This document shows positions 21,901-34,450 of a DNA stretch of 64,000 nt, piece by piece. Origin of the DNA: Beverwykella pulmonaria (taxonomy: Eukaryota > Ascomycota > Dothideomycetes > Pleosporales > Melanommataceae). The notes below the pieces were generated by a model. The model did not search any database. It was not told the origin of the DNA and was given only the letters and a program-made list of their open reading frames with translations. Location of the stretch: contig BCHH01000016.1 of the NCBI GenBank assembly GCA_001599595.1, positions 74,643 through 138,642 on the forward strand, given 5' to 3'. Position 1 is the stretch's first letter. Every line of letters starts with the position of its first letter. The translations under genes were made by a program, and so were the position numbers.

Positions 21901-22975
21901 CAATTCGTGTGGGAATTTCATTTACGCTTTCGCGTATTGGTGGGGCTCAAGACAGATTTTGGAAGGAAGATACTCGCAAATTCAATTCTTTATTATTCTT
22001 ATGGCTATGCTCGTTTCGGCGCAGCTATGGGGTCAGCTCTTCACGCTCGCCCCGGAGATCTCAAGAGCGAAGGACTCCATCTTTCGGATTGTAGGGCTTC
22101 TCGAACTTGGCAACAATCCGTCAGAAGCATCTTCGGGGAGATCATCGCCTGATATCGATGGCGTGGATGAAAAAAAGGATGTTGAAACTCTTGCTGACTC
22201 TACTGCGTTGCCCCCTTCTCAACACGGGGCCAGCGTCGAATTCCGTGATGTCCAATTTGCTTACCCCGCGCGTCCTAACGTTACCGTTTTGAGTTCACTC
22301 TCTCTATTCATCCAGCCAGGCCAGTTTTGCGCTCTCGTCGGTCCCTCCGGCGCCGGGAAAAGCACCGTTCTTGCCCTCCTGGAGCGTTTCTATATTCCTT
22401 CATCTGGCACGATATTCATCAACGGCTTCAATATTTCACTGCAGCAGGGCACATCGTTTCGCGATGATATCGCGTACGTACCCCAGGAGAACACGCTATT
22501 CCATGGCAGCATCAAGTTCAACATCTCGCTTGGCGCTCGCCCACATCACAATCCTACAGATGCGGAGATCGAGGAGGCATGCAAGCTAGCAAACATCCAC
22601 GACACCATCATCGGTCTGCCACAAGGTTACGACACCGAGTGCGGTGCCAACGGATCCCAGCTCTCTGGAGGCCAGCGCCAACGTCTCTCCATCGCCCGCG
22701 CACTAGTACGGAAACCGAAACTACTTCTTCTTGACGAAAGTACCAGTGCCCTGGACGCGGAGAGCGAGGATTCCCTCGAGAAAGGTCTCGAACGTGCTGT
22801 GAAGGGGCACGGGGTCACTGTCATTGCGATTGCTCATCGTCTCAGGACGATTGCTAAGGCAGACGTAATTTTCTTGATTGAAGGGGGACGGGTCGTGGAT
22901 CAGGGACGTCACAAGGAATTGGTGGTGAGGAGTGATAGTTACAAGGTTAATGCGTTGCATCAGATGTTGGGGTAG
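18986..22975 (+). CDS. Full-size ABC-B (MDR-type) transporter of the siderophore cluster
   Basis: Two exons (18986-19940 and 19989-22975; 48-nt intron with CTAAC branch) give 1313 aa, the length of a (TMD-NBD)2 MDR pump. ATG 18986 (MVLKKPSRASVKPF) is the first in-frame ATG. NBD1: Walker A GLSGSGKST at about 405, signature ISGGQKQRIALARAL at about 550, Walker B ILILDEA. NBD2: Walker A GPSGAGKST at about 1103, signature LSGGQRQRLSIARAL at about 1210, LLLLDEST. An insertion of about 40 residues separates the Q-loop region and signature of NBD1. In Aspergillus fumigatus an ABC transporter gene (sitT) sits beside sidF and sidD, and this gene occupies the equivalent place. It probably moves the siderophore or its precursors across the plasma or vacuolar membrane; the direction cannot be read from sequence. 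Confidence 0.92.
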
Positions 22976-24491
22976 ACACGATTTTTTCTAAAGAATGTTT
23001 AGGTGTGAGGTTGTTTGAGATTGAAATGGGAGTTGTGGCGGTTAATGGCATAGCATGGCATTGCAGCACTTCAGTTGTATATAGTATCTGGCAAAGACTG
23101 CATTGTATGTGTTCTTTATCATATTTGAAATCTCTTATTCTTTTCCCCAGATCCTCTTTTTCTCCCAACGTAGGCTGTCTTCTCTTCATTGAACGTTGCG
23201 GTACAACGTGTAGCTTTTGAGTAGGCCCTTGGTGAACATGGAGTATCTTACGTAAAAAACTCTCGCATAACCGTCTTCGCCATGTGTATGCCGCCCCCAC
23301 TGCGCCTTAATGTCATATCCCCAAGTCTCGTGCCTCTGCCGTTTGCCACATACTTTAAAATTAAGAAGGTTATCAGATCCGCTCGAAGCGAAGCGCTAAC
23401 TACCACATCCATGCAGTACATCCACATCGAGCACGCCACAACATTGTATGCATGCACTTTCACACTCGAGCAACCCTAAACTTTTCTTCATTTTGAACCT
23501 AGCTCCGATGTGTGCCGGTGGAGGAGCTTCTCGGCGCAATCCGCTGGCATGCGTGTTAGGATTCATTTCTAGACCGAACCAATTGACTGGAAGCAGCCTC
23601 GAGGGGATTGTCTTCCAAGGACTTATGCTAATGCATGACGCTGCATTCAACTGCATCCGCGGATTTCGCTTCCTTTTTCTTGCCTCGCATGATGGACTAA
23701 GAAATACACCCATGCCCAAAACGCCTCCTAACCCTCCATCTCCTAAGCGACCTCCGAGAACCGGCCGTTATCAGATGCTCCAACTTTGCGACTTGCCTGC
23801 CGCCTTCGTCACCCTGCATCCGCGATCCACACACACCACGTCTAAATAGGAAGTTCCGAAGCAAGACGCTGCCAATCGGCGTGTGATTAAAGTTACCAGA
23901 TACAGCGAAGCGTTGCAAGAAATTATCTGATCCGCGAATGTGGGGCTCGGGAGCGGACATGCATGACTTTTCTTACCTCCCACGGTGCGATGCGGAATTG
24001 GTGTATTGGGACCAAGGGGAGGATGCTGGCTACTGTAAGTGGGTTGATCAATCCTGGTGATCTTTTACGTAGACACATGTGTCTATGACATAGGAGGAAG
24101 CTGTATTCGCACCCACACGCCTCCTGGGACAGACCCTGCATGTGCGTGTGCGAGCCCGGCGATGACGCTCGGTTTGTCCTCTCCAAGCTAAAAATTTGGT
24201 TCCGCTCCGATGTGTTTCCGTCTGTTGACGAAGAAGAAAGGAAAGGTGAGAAAGTAAGAGCTTGGAAGGAGCAGATAACTCTTCGCGATACTTGGCTCCT
24301 TATTGCATAATGAGAGGGGAATACAAGACCTGATAGATGACAATCGTCATACACAATCTTCCTCTGAGGACATTTCTTACTCTTTGTTTCCATCCAGAGA
24401 AAATTACGAGCGCTATTCTCAAGTATACTCCTCAGCCTTCCCTTTGCTACATCCTCGGAATCGAAAGAACTCTAGCATTTTATCTGCAAAC
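22976..24491. promoter_or_regulatory. NRPS upstream region with three iron-GATA sites
   Basis: 1.5 kb between the transporter and the NRPS without a supportable gene. It carries TTATCAGAT at 23370-23378 and 23768-23776, and TTATCTGAT at 23923-23931, all perfect matches to the ATCWGATAA iron-GATA consensus, at 0.6-1.1 kb from the NRPS start. Open frames in this stretch look like chance readings. Confidence 0.6.
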
Positions 24492-27400
24492 ATGCATCTC
24501 CCGCAAAGTGAATCCCTGCATTCTCACGGTGGATCTTCGCTGCCGAATCGTAGTGATGCGAAGCTGGAAACCGATCGCGATACGAAAGCTCAGCAACATG
24601 GCGAGGCCGAGGCGCAAAGACACGGGCCCCGCACGAACGGTCACGCAGAACTACAAATCAACAACGTAACAAAGACCCCTACGAATGGCGGTGCCGAAAC
24701 ACAGAAAATGGGCAGCATGCACGTCCAAGCCAACGGCGAACTCACACCACAAACGAAAGGCTTCTCCACTATCTCATCTTCCAAATCTTCAAATTTCAAC
24801 AATACGGACGGAAGAAATGGCACTTTCCTTCTTCCTGCACTCACCAATTCTATATCCATCTCGATTCTTGATGCACTTGTGGACAACGTGTTGGCAGGCT
24901 GGATCCTGCTCATACAACGGTACCAACAGAATTCTTTCCATCACTTCTCATGGGGTGTCCAGGGCGGCGAAAATGTACAAATTATGGTGGTCGAGCAGTT
25001 GAAACTCGAGAGCTGGATTACAGTGGCGGATTTATTGGGTGTGGTGAGGAAGATACGGGCGCGAGATTTCATAATTGGAGATAGTGAACCGGCTCTGGTC
25101 CTGAATGACGGGTCAAAGGACGAGGTGAGTGTATTTTTACCCTGAGGCTTCCCAGTCCAGGTCTTCAAGTCATTTCTAACCCTCCGAACATGTAGTGGAC
25201 GTTCGAAGCAACCGTTACCCTCACATCTCATAGCATCAATGTAACATCTCAACACCGCACGCCAACCATGTCCACGCACCAAGCGCACTCGCAACTCCAA
25301 TCTTTTTCCTCCATCCTCAGCGCCATCTTCCGAGACCCTAGCACACCTACTGCGAGCCTCCTTTCCATCTCCACCCCCGAACTCGAGGAAATATGGTCTT
25401 GGAACACGCCCCTTCCTCCGAGTTTAGATATTTGTATGCACGAAATTATCTCCGAACAAGCAGTCCTCTATCCAATAAAAACAGCAATCGAAGCCTGGGA
25501 CGGCTCGTTAACCTACGCCCAAGTGGAGCAGTTCTCCAACGAGTTGGCGCAGAACTTGCTATTATTGGTACACACACCCCAACCGATCATCCCCATTTTG
25601 TTCGAAAAGTCCCGCTGGACCATCGTCGCCGTGCTCGCCGTCATGAAAGCAGGTGCCTGCTTCGCACTCCTCGACCCGGCGCAGCCGGAAGGACGCCTGC
25701 GCATTATCGTCCAGCAAATCAATGCCAACTTAGTCGTGTCATCGAAAGTACAGGCCACACTCGCTGCAAGAATTGCACCGTCTGCCACGATCATTCCGAT
25801 TTCGGAGTCTAAGTTCGAGAAGTTGTATCATCCTATTGCAGAACAGCAACCGCGGACGAGCTTGCCAACAGTATCGCCTAACGCGGCATTATATATACAA
25901 TTCACGTCCGGAAGCACGGGGATGCCAAAGGGATGTATCATTTCGCATAGCCAATACACGTCCGGTGCGCTGCCGCGGGCGTACGATGTTGGATACCGGA
26001 CACATTCTAGGGTTCTAGATTTCGCCAGTTACGCCTTCGATGTCTGTATCGACTCAATGCTGTGTACACTCGCCCACGGGGGTACGTTGTGCACGCCATC
26101 AGAGGAGAAAAGGATGAATGATCTTAGTGGTGCGATGAGGGAGATGCATGTCACGCTTGCTGGGATGACACCCTCTGTTGCGCGGACGCTAGATCTTGAT
26201 ATTCTTTCGTCGCTAGATTCGATTGCGCTGGGAGGTGAGGGCGTGTCGGCTAGTGACGCGGCGAGTTGGGGGAAGAAGACGAAGGTCGTGAATGCGTATG
26301 GGCCGTCTGAGTGCACGGTAGGGGCTACAATCAACGATAACGTTGGCGCTAAACCGTATATCACGATGGGGAAGGGGAAGGGCTGTGCAATTTGGCTCGT
26401 AGACCCGGAAGACCACAATGTTCTCGTACCCGTCGGTGCAGTGGGTGAACTGTTGATCGAGGGTCCAATCGTGGGCACCGGGTATTTAAACAACCCTTCA
26501 AGGACGAAAGAAGTCTTCATCGAGGATCCGACGTTCCTTCTGGCTGGCACAGAAAAGACGCCAGGTAGGAGAGGCAGAATGTACAAATCTGGGGACCTTG
26601 TGAGATACGATCCAGACGGTAATGGTGAGGTCATCTTCGTCGGACGTCAGGACCAGCAAGTCAAACTTCGCGGACAGCGCATCGAGCTCGCTGAGATCGA
26701 ATACAACATGCAAAGGCACCTACCATCAGATACTCAACTTGCAGCCGAAATAATCAAGCCGGGCAGATCCAGCGAGCCGACACTCGTCGCGTTTCTTGTC
26801 GAGCAGAGGAAGACCGGAATGCGGCATCTCGACGGCGACATCTTCGCTTCGTTCACCAACAAGTTCCAGAAGGCGCTGCATGAAATGACAGAGCACCTTT
26901 TCAGCGATTTGCCAGGATATATGATTCCCACAGCATATATTCCGCTATGGAAGATGCCGCTCCTCGTATCTTGCAAAACGGACAGGAAGAGGCTGCGCGA
27001 GATCGGAACATGTATCACGCGACAAGATCTGCGACGCTTCAACTCGATCATGTCGGAGAAGAAAGAGCCGACCACAGAAATGGAGCTCCGGCTTCGATCC
27101 CTATGGGCAAGGGTACTAGGCGGGGAAGCCGATTTTAGCGCGACCGACAACTTCTTCAGCATGGGCGGCGATTCTTTACGAGCCATGAAGCTAGTGGCTG
27201 CTGCACGAGGCGACGGAATTGACCTCAGTGTGCCAGAAATCATGCTAAATCCGACGCTCTCTGCAATGGCAGCAAAATCAACACCACTTTCGTCAGAAAC
27301 CAATCTTGAAGTTCCTCCCTTCTCTTTGATCAATAAAGATTGGGAGGCGGAGGAGGCGCAAGTAGAGACAGCAGCGCTGTGCGGCGTAGATGCCTCTGAA

Positions 27401-30400
27401 GTTGAAGATGTTTATCCTTGCACACCTCTCCAGGAGGGTCTCATGGCTCTCTCAGCCAAGTTCCTCGACGCGTATGTAGCGCAGAGAGTCGTCGAGCTAC
27501 CACTAGAAGCAGCGCAGAAGCTACAAAAGGCATTTGACAAAGCCGCCAACGAGGCACCCATCCTGAGGACCCGAGTCGTGAATGTGCCGGGTCGAGGATT
27601 ATTTCAGGTAGTCCTGAAAAATGGACGGCTCATTCGATCTGGATCAAATCTCGCTGAGTATCTCAAGACTGATCGCGAGGAGCCTATGGATCTTGGGAAA
27701 GCTCTCTTCCGCTACGGCCTTGTAAGTGACCCTGACAGCTCATCGGCACACGTGGTTATTACTATGCATCATGCCGTGTACGATGGCTGGTCCATGCCTC
27801 TCATCATCGAACGTGTGAACCGCGCGTACAGCGCTGGTCTAGACACTTTTCGTCCTTCCGCATTCAAGCACTTCATCAAGCATCTTTCTGGTCTTGACCG
27901 GGCCATTTCCGAGACGTACTGGCGCGAACGACTAGAGAAAGCAAGTCCTCCTCAGTTCCCTCCCCTGCCCTATTCAGGATACATCACACAGGCTGACTCC
28001 CTGCTCGAGCACTATGTTTCTGTCCCTACGTCTGCGCACTCTAAGCTGACGCTCGCAACGATCATCCGTGGAGCGTGGGCGCTGGTATCTTCACTTTACA
28101 CGGGCACCCCAGATGTCGTATTCGGAGAGACCTTGACAGGGCGCTCGGCAGCCGTGTTTGGTATCGAGCAGATTGAAGGACCTATGATAACTACCATCCC
28201 TGTCCGCGTCCGGCTGAATCTGAACCGTCCGATCTCAGAGTATCTGCAAACATTACACGCACAGACTGTGCAGCAAATCCCGCACGAGCACCTTGGACTA
28301 CAGAATATCCGCCGTTTGAGTCGGGATGCAAGGCAAGCGTGTGATCTCCGCACGGGCTTGGTTCTGCATCCGAAGGAAGACGAGTCTTGGAGTGGGAGCG
28401 ACGCGATGGACGGCGCACCAGCGAATCGATTCATGCCGACAGATGATGCGGAAGCTGCGAGAGAGGCGCTCAAGTTTAATACGTATGCGCTCATGCTTGT
28501 GTGTACTTTGGACGAGAATGGCTTCCTCATCATGGCGAGCTTCGATTCAAGAACCATCAGCTCGCCTGCTATGGAGCGAGTGTTGGCTGTGCTAGATCGT
28601 GTTGTTACGGCATTCCTTGGTAATCCTGAAAGCAAGGTCGGAGATATTGCTGTCCTGGGAAATGAGGAGAAAGAGGATGCCGACAAGCTTTGCCCTAAGG
28701 ATGCAATGGTCGACAGTATGATGGAAGTGATACCAGAAACAAACGGCCAAAAGTCTGGAGACGTATCAGAGGTTTCAGAGAACGAAAGCAAGCTCCAAGG
28801 ACTCCTCAGTCGCATTCTTGGTATTGTAGAAACAGAGATGAATCCAAGTAACAGCTTCTTTGAGCTGGGCGGTGACTCGATCAGTGCAATGAGACTTGTA
28901 TCTGAAGTCCGTGCGCAAGGCCTCAACATTACGGTGGCTCAAATTTTCCAGAGCCGTTCTCTATCCACATTAGCTGCATCTATTGGTTTCGAGAAAGAGA
29001 AAACGTTGCTCGACATTCTGAGTCGCATTCTAAGCATCCCAAGAAATGAGATCAGCCCTAATGACGGCTTCTTCGATCTGGGTGGTGACTCCATCGGCGC
29101 GATGAGGCTCGTATCTGAAGCAAGTGCGCAAGGCCTGAAGATAACAGTGGCACAAGTCTTCCAAAGTAGATCTTTGTCATCTCTGGCTTCGGGTGCCGAA
29201 GAGTGGGAGTCCCCAATAGGAGCAGTATCTAACGATATCGTCATGCCATACGCCGCACTCGGTGAGGAGAAGTACCTCTTCAGCGCAGACCGCATGCAGT
29301 CCTTCCTGAAGAATCCGAAATGGAATATCGTAGACGTATATCCCACTAGACCACTCCAGCAACTTGCAGTCGAAGGAACAGTCGATCTTCCACGATACTC
29401 CTTGCGATACGAGCTGATTCAATTCACTACCCCAGTCGATTCATCAAAGCTGCGTAACAGCTGCCAGGAACTCGTGGCACGAAATGAAGTCCTTCGTACC
29501 GTATTTATCGAAGATAGCGGAAGATGTCTTGGTGTTGTGCTGGAGTCTCTTCCTGTACCTTTCAAAGAAGTGCCTATCTCAGAAGACTCCGACCTGAAAG
29601 CTTCTGTAATAGCGGCTTCGAATAAAGACATTCAGAAGCCAAAGCCCCATGGATCCTCCTTCGTCGGATTCACCCTCTTCACAGCCTCCACAGGTGAATC
29701 AACCCTTGCATTCCGCATTTCGCATGCCCAGTATGACGAAATGTGTCTTCCCCTTCTATTCCAGCAACTCTCCGCTCTGTACGCCGGAAATGCTGTTCCA
29801 GATTCTGAGCCCTTCTCCAAGCACGTGAACCACGTAGTAGCAAGCAATATCCCAAAGAGTATCCCTTACTGGCGCAATCTTCTCTCCGGCTCGAAAATGA
29901 GCGTTTTCAAGCCCTCAATTCCACTCACACACCGCAAAGCAATGTCCATATATAGAGAGTTCAACATCTCATCACGACCAAAAGATATCACAATCGGCAG
30001 TCTACCGACCGCTGCATGGGCTATAACACTAGCACGCCGCCTCTCTACTAGTGACGTTGTTTTCGGAGAGGTTGTCTCAGGTCGCAACATTGGCGTCGCC
30101 AACGCCGATCGTGTTTTCGGTCCTACTTGGCAGTACATCCCATTTCGGGTCCCCTTCGCAAGTCATCCGTCTTGGTCATATCTTGACTTGCTCCAATTCG
30201 TGCAGAAGCAGCACATCGAGTCTGCAGGCTACGAGGGCATGGGGTTCTCCGAGATTGTTGGTCGATGTACCGACTGGGATCCAAAGGAGGTCGCTTGGTT
30301 CGACACTGTGGTACATCAGGCACCCCAGTGGGTTGAGACAATGGATTTTGGAGGGTTAGAGGCTAAATTCGATACTCTGTACCCACATGCAGAGCCCCTA

Positions 30401-30649
30401 AGGGAGTGGAAGTGCCAGGCGTTTGTGAAAAACGGCGGAAAGAGCTTGGGGATTGAGATCGTGACATTTGAGGAATGGGGAGCGGTTGCTGAGGAGGTGA
30501 TCGAAGAGGTTGGGGAGGTATTGGCGCTCTTAATGGAGGAGAGAGTCGCGGAGAAAGTGTTTGAGGGCTGTGATGGTCTTAACAGGGATGCTGCTGAACG
30601 GGATATTAGGAAGAAGGCCGCACTAGAGGGCTTTCTGGGAGTGATGTAG
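24492..30649 (+). CDS. sidD: Siderophore NRPS (SidD/NPS6-like), A-T-C-T-T-C
   Basis: Two exons (24492-25124, 25196-30649; 71-nt intron) give 2028 aa. ATG 24492 is the first in-frame ATG. Order: a Gln/Asn/Gly-rich leader and short pre-adenylation region (1-235); A domain with FTSGSTGMPKG (about 447), NAYGPSE (577), YKSGDLVRY (674); carrier T1 MGGDS (Ser871); C1 with intact HHAVYDG (1069-1075); carrier T2 LGGDS (Ser1439); carrier T3 LGGDS (Ser1510); terminal C2 with SHAQYDE (His1721, Asp1725). The siderophore synthetases SidD/NPS6 make fusarinine/coprogen-type extracellular siderophores from acylated hydroxyornithine with one working A domain. NPS6 relatives have a degenerate A domain before the second T; none is seen here, and T2 and T3 are about two-thirds identical in the compared 63 residues. 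The terminal C domain keeps the HxxxD core with Ser in place of the first His. The product is inferred to be an ester- or amide-linked hydroxamate. Confidence 0.92.
28795..29200 (+). repeat. Duplicated carrier-domain coding repeat inside the NRPS
   Basis: Two adjacent carrier domains, with active Ser codons at 28877 and 29090 (71 codons apart), share FQSRSLS, AMRLVSE and LGGDSI blocks. I count about 42 identities in 63 aligned residues. The linker between them is only about 8 residues long. Confidence 0.85.
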
Positions 30650-31699
30650 TCGTGCACTTGTTGTTTCGGAAGATTTTTTCTGTCTGTTTAACGGTTTGCG
30701 GATGGCCTAAATAAGGTTTTGTGGTGTCTCTTCCTCAATATCATTCCTTCTTCTCTTACATATGCTCATCCGGAAAGTGTACTGTAGTCAATGTTCCATT
30801 ATCTCGTGCTGCTAAGTCGTAGTGGAGAAATAGTTTTTAGATTCTGATACGAAATTCCTCTTTGACCCATACGCGATTGTAAATAATTTTCTCCGATTTT
30901 GAAAGTGTTAGGAATTAGGTGTTGTAATAATTGTGGCGTTCGTTTGGGCACTCTCCGGTAAGGTTCAAACAGAACGACGAGTAGGTTAAAATCGCCTTGC
31001 CTACCGCAGTAAAGTTCACAAATGTAAAAGCGAACGCCAGATTGCCTCTCCAAATTCTCTCTTATTTCAGACATTGAATGGTTCACACCATCGGGCCCGA
31101 CTTCGTCGCGTTCTAACACGGCCATCATAGTAGATTTATCCTTCAAAGGACACATCTAGAGCTTGCGAACGATTAGCTGGACCAGAGGAACAACGGGAAT
31201 AAGGAGGCAATTTGTAATATCGAAGCTCGATAGCAACGGCGGACGAGAGATAGACCGAAAGCTGCCAAATCTGAACCTGACTTCCAGATTGAATGCACAA
31301 ACAAATCTGGTATCAAAATAAACGACTTCTCTATTTTGAACCTAATATATAAAATGAACAAATTTCTATCGACTACTGTACGTAAAAAAATCAGGGGTAT
31401 CCTATAATGTTGGTTTCACAGGGCTATTGCAATAGCAATGGGGTTTCTCAAAAGTGGTAATAAATCGTTGTGTCTCTCTATCTTGAAGCGGTGCAGCAGA
31501 GGGAATACCATCCACCTCACCGTCGCGTGCACTAGCCGAGTATGGCTAGTGCCCCACGTGTCCACACGTGATTGGTACCTCCACACGTGATCCATACATC
31601 CCACGTGATCCACACGTGATCTACACATCAACACGTGATTCCCACATTCTATATACTCCCGACATATAACATCGTTGTTCTAAATTCCAACTCAATCCT
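30650..31699. other. Intergenic between NRPS and carboxylesterase 3' ends
   Basis: One 118-aa minus-strand frame (ATG 31155 to 30799) is open but resembles nothing I know. The distal part holds the CACGTG cluster described separately. No other gene is seen. Confidence 0.4.
31552..31640. repeat. Cluster of six CACGTG palindromes
   Basis: Six CACGTG hexamers, most within the longer word ACACGTGATC/T, fall in about 90 bp and are partly organised as degenerate 19-bp tandem units. A TATA-like CTATATAC follows at about 31650 on the plus strand. CACGTG is the palindromic E-box of bHLH factors. The cluster lies between convergent genes, so it has no obvious annotated target except the small unproven frame at 31155. 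Confidence 0.6.
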
Positions 31700-33358
31700 T
31701 TAGTACCACAGTACTTGGTTCCAGAACAAGCTCTTCTCATTCGCTAGATCATCACTTGCCAGCGAAAACGTCGTGTTAAAGATTATCTGCGTCGTCCCAT
31801 CTGTTGAGTTCCCCTCTGTGTATTTTGGCCAGTACAATTTATCCTCTGGCCACTGCGTGTTCGGATTCCCAGTCAGAACGAAGGATAGCAAGTACTTCTG
31901 CATCTTGACAGCGACAGTGGCATCAACGGTTCCGCCACCAGGAGGACGGCCTCCGCCACCAAGAGCCTGGCGCTTCATCGTTGAGTTGGTGGTTGAAGAA
32001 TTCGTGGAAGATGTAGAAGACGAGAGCGTGTACGTCGAGTACCAGATGTAGCTCTGGTCAGTGCCGTGGGTGGCGGATCCGAGCGCGACTTGGGCGTTCC
32101 AAGTATTGTTACCCATGGCGTTAGTCGCGGCAAGGTTGTGCGCAGTCAAGTCGAAGGACTGCTTCATGTCCGCAAAGCGAAGACCGGGAGAAGTGTAGTC
32201 AGTCTCGGGGTAGAGCTCGAGAGCCTATCAGATAAATCAGCGTCCGGTTGACAGATTAATAAAGAGAATTGAGAGGCTTACCTTCTCAACAATATCGTCG
32301 GTGATCGCGGGAAAGAAGATCCGCAGGTACGTGGCAACATCCTCCGTCGTATTAACGCCAGTATAGGCTTGCCCATTCGCCTCATGTAGTTCATGCGACA
32401 GTACCAACGGACCTGTGAAGTTGAACCTTCCTTGATAGAATTGCGCTTCATACGTATCGGCGACGATATCTCCGTCGACCCTCGGCTGAAACTGGTACGT
32501 ATATTTGGTGACCAAGTCACTCGCCGTGCTGGTCAGAGTATCGAAGGCAACAGCGCGCATGCAATCAAAATGTCCACCATCGCACCCCACTGCCGACGAA
32601 ACATTCAGCCAGAACTGATCCGCGTGGTGGTGGCCTGCGCCAGGAACGAATCCAGGAGACATGACATACGCCTGCTTGAACAGCTGCTCAGCATGGCCCG
32701 CAAAGCGCGTCATCTGGAACAGGACCTGGGAAGCACCAGCGGAGAAGCCAACTGCAGTGACTGCGTCCGCATCACCACCAAACTCCCCAATGTACTTGCG
32801 CGTCCACTCAAATGCCTGCTGGACGTCCCAGAGCGCAGCGTTCGTGGTTCCACCTTCGTGTGCATATGTCGGTCCGTTTCCTAGGCCAGTGATGCCGAGG
32901 CGGTAGTTGTACGCTACGAAGATGAACTCAGTGCTTAGGTTAAAGAGACCTTCCGGCGTATTCTGTGACTTCGAACCACCGGTAAATCCGCCTCCATACG
33001 TCCAAACTATGACCGGTAATTTCTTGCCCGCGGGGATGTTGGCGGGTGCCCAGACGTCCATGTACAAGCAATCCTCCGCAGAGTCGCATGCTACGTCCGC
33101 TGCGGCGAGATCTCCAGTATTGACTTCAGTTTCAACCGGAGGCCATGCAGGCTTCGCCCAGCGCAAGTCGCCTGTCGGTACGGCGGCGAATCGGATATTT
33201 TGGTATTTATAGTATCCTAGCGAGCTATTCCCGGCAGCGGCGACAATGGTGCTGTAGTCCAGTGTCACGGTAGGCATAGAACTGTTTGTCGTTGTAGTTG
33301 GGAGTGCTGAGACTAGGGTAACTCCTAGTAAGGGAACAAGACCGATTGTGAAATGCAT
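31700..33358 (-). CDS. Secreted type-B carboxylesterase
   Basis: Two exons (33358-32282, 32224-31700; 57-nt intron) give 533 aa. ATG 33358 begins a signal peptide (MHFTIGLVPLLGVTLVSALP). Alpha/beta-hydrolase features are the oxyanion loop YGGGFTGG (121-128), the nucleophile elbow GFSAGAS with Ser206, EDCLYMDVWAP and the catalytic His in THGTD (His412). Many N-glycosylation sequons and a Ser/Thr/Asn- then Gly/Pro-rich insert (about 425-460) are present. The family cleaves carboxyl esters outside the cell. It lies about 1 kb beyond the siderophore NRPS, convergent with it. Fungal siderophore esterases (SidJ, EstB) belong to other families, so a role on ester-linked siderophores is only a possibility. 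Confidence 0.88.
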
Positions 33359-34450
33359 CTTCAAGGCAATTATGAAGAACAGGAACAAGGAAAATAGCAA
33401 GTGGAGACGTTAGAATGATGAATGGATTCAACGATAGAGAGAAAGGAGAGCGTTTATACTCGACCACATCTTGTTGTTGCCCTTGCTATCGTTGTTGTAC
33501 GATATTGCGCGTTTACGCATCACTTCCTCTCGGCCATATTACGCAAGGCATGAGGCTTTGAAGTTCCTCCGAATTTCAGTACAAATATGCAAGGATTGGT
33601 TCTAGCCGCAAAACATTCTTCCAGGAAACGAACGACGGAGCTTGCCGAAGTACTTGGAGTTCGTTGAATGCAAGTCTCACTTGCGGTACTTCTTAGACGG
33701 CTGCGCAGGTTATATACTCACTCTCCAGAATCAAGCTTCTACCTTCTCCAGGTTGATCACGAAACATGTTATGTCCTGTCTCTGCGATCATCTAATATTA
33801 TAATACAAAAAATAAGTGTCGCCCCGTGATGTTTTTCTTGCGATCTTTGTAAACTAAATCGCTTGTTCTAACCATCACCAGCCGCGCGTCCCGCCAAGCC
33901 ATCCTCGTCTCCGCCGAAAAAGCTCCCGAAGGTGGAACCCAGCACCGCCGACGATCAGGCACTAAAACATCTATTTAAATATCTTCGTACAACATGCGCC
34001 ACTCACATTTTTCCACTATTGTAAACAAAAAACACAAACTTCGCACAAAGTTCAAGTGTGGCGAGAACAGCTTTTGTTGTACGATGGAAGATGGGTTCTG
34101 TCTGTGGCTACGTCATCTAGGGAGGGTTAAGTGAGGCGAGGAGACGTGACGCGGCTGTTTCCTTTGAATTTTCAAGTTGTTTTGTTTGCGAAGAGAGTGG
34201 GAAACAACACATGTTCGCGCTTCAGCCACAACGACACATTCTGATACCGGCACCTCGTGATCTAAATGGTAAGGTATGTAAGTCAAATCTATTCATGTCT
34301 CCTTGAGTCTCTCCCACTCCGTCTGAAGTCCCTGCCTCCGTCCATTTACCTGCGGATTCACATATTTTACCACCAATTACCCACGCCACTTGTTAATTAT
34401 GGAATCGCATCCGGCAGCCCCGAGTTCTCCTTGTGCATCCTGCGCAAGCG
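33359..34450. other. Intergenic, 1.1 kb
   Basis: This is the promoter side of the carboxylesterase and the 3' side of the SDR gene. No gene or clear motif is supported. Confidence 0.4.

Noticed and set aside
28096..28929. 277-aa minus-strand frame within the NRPS
   Set aside because: Shadow frame; the plus strand carries condensation-domain motifs here.
32227..32235. ATCAGATAA iron-GATA match
   Set aside because: It lies inside the carboxylesterase intron at its 3' splice region, so it is probably a chance match.
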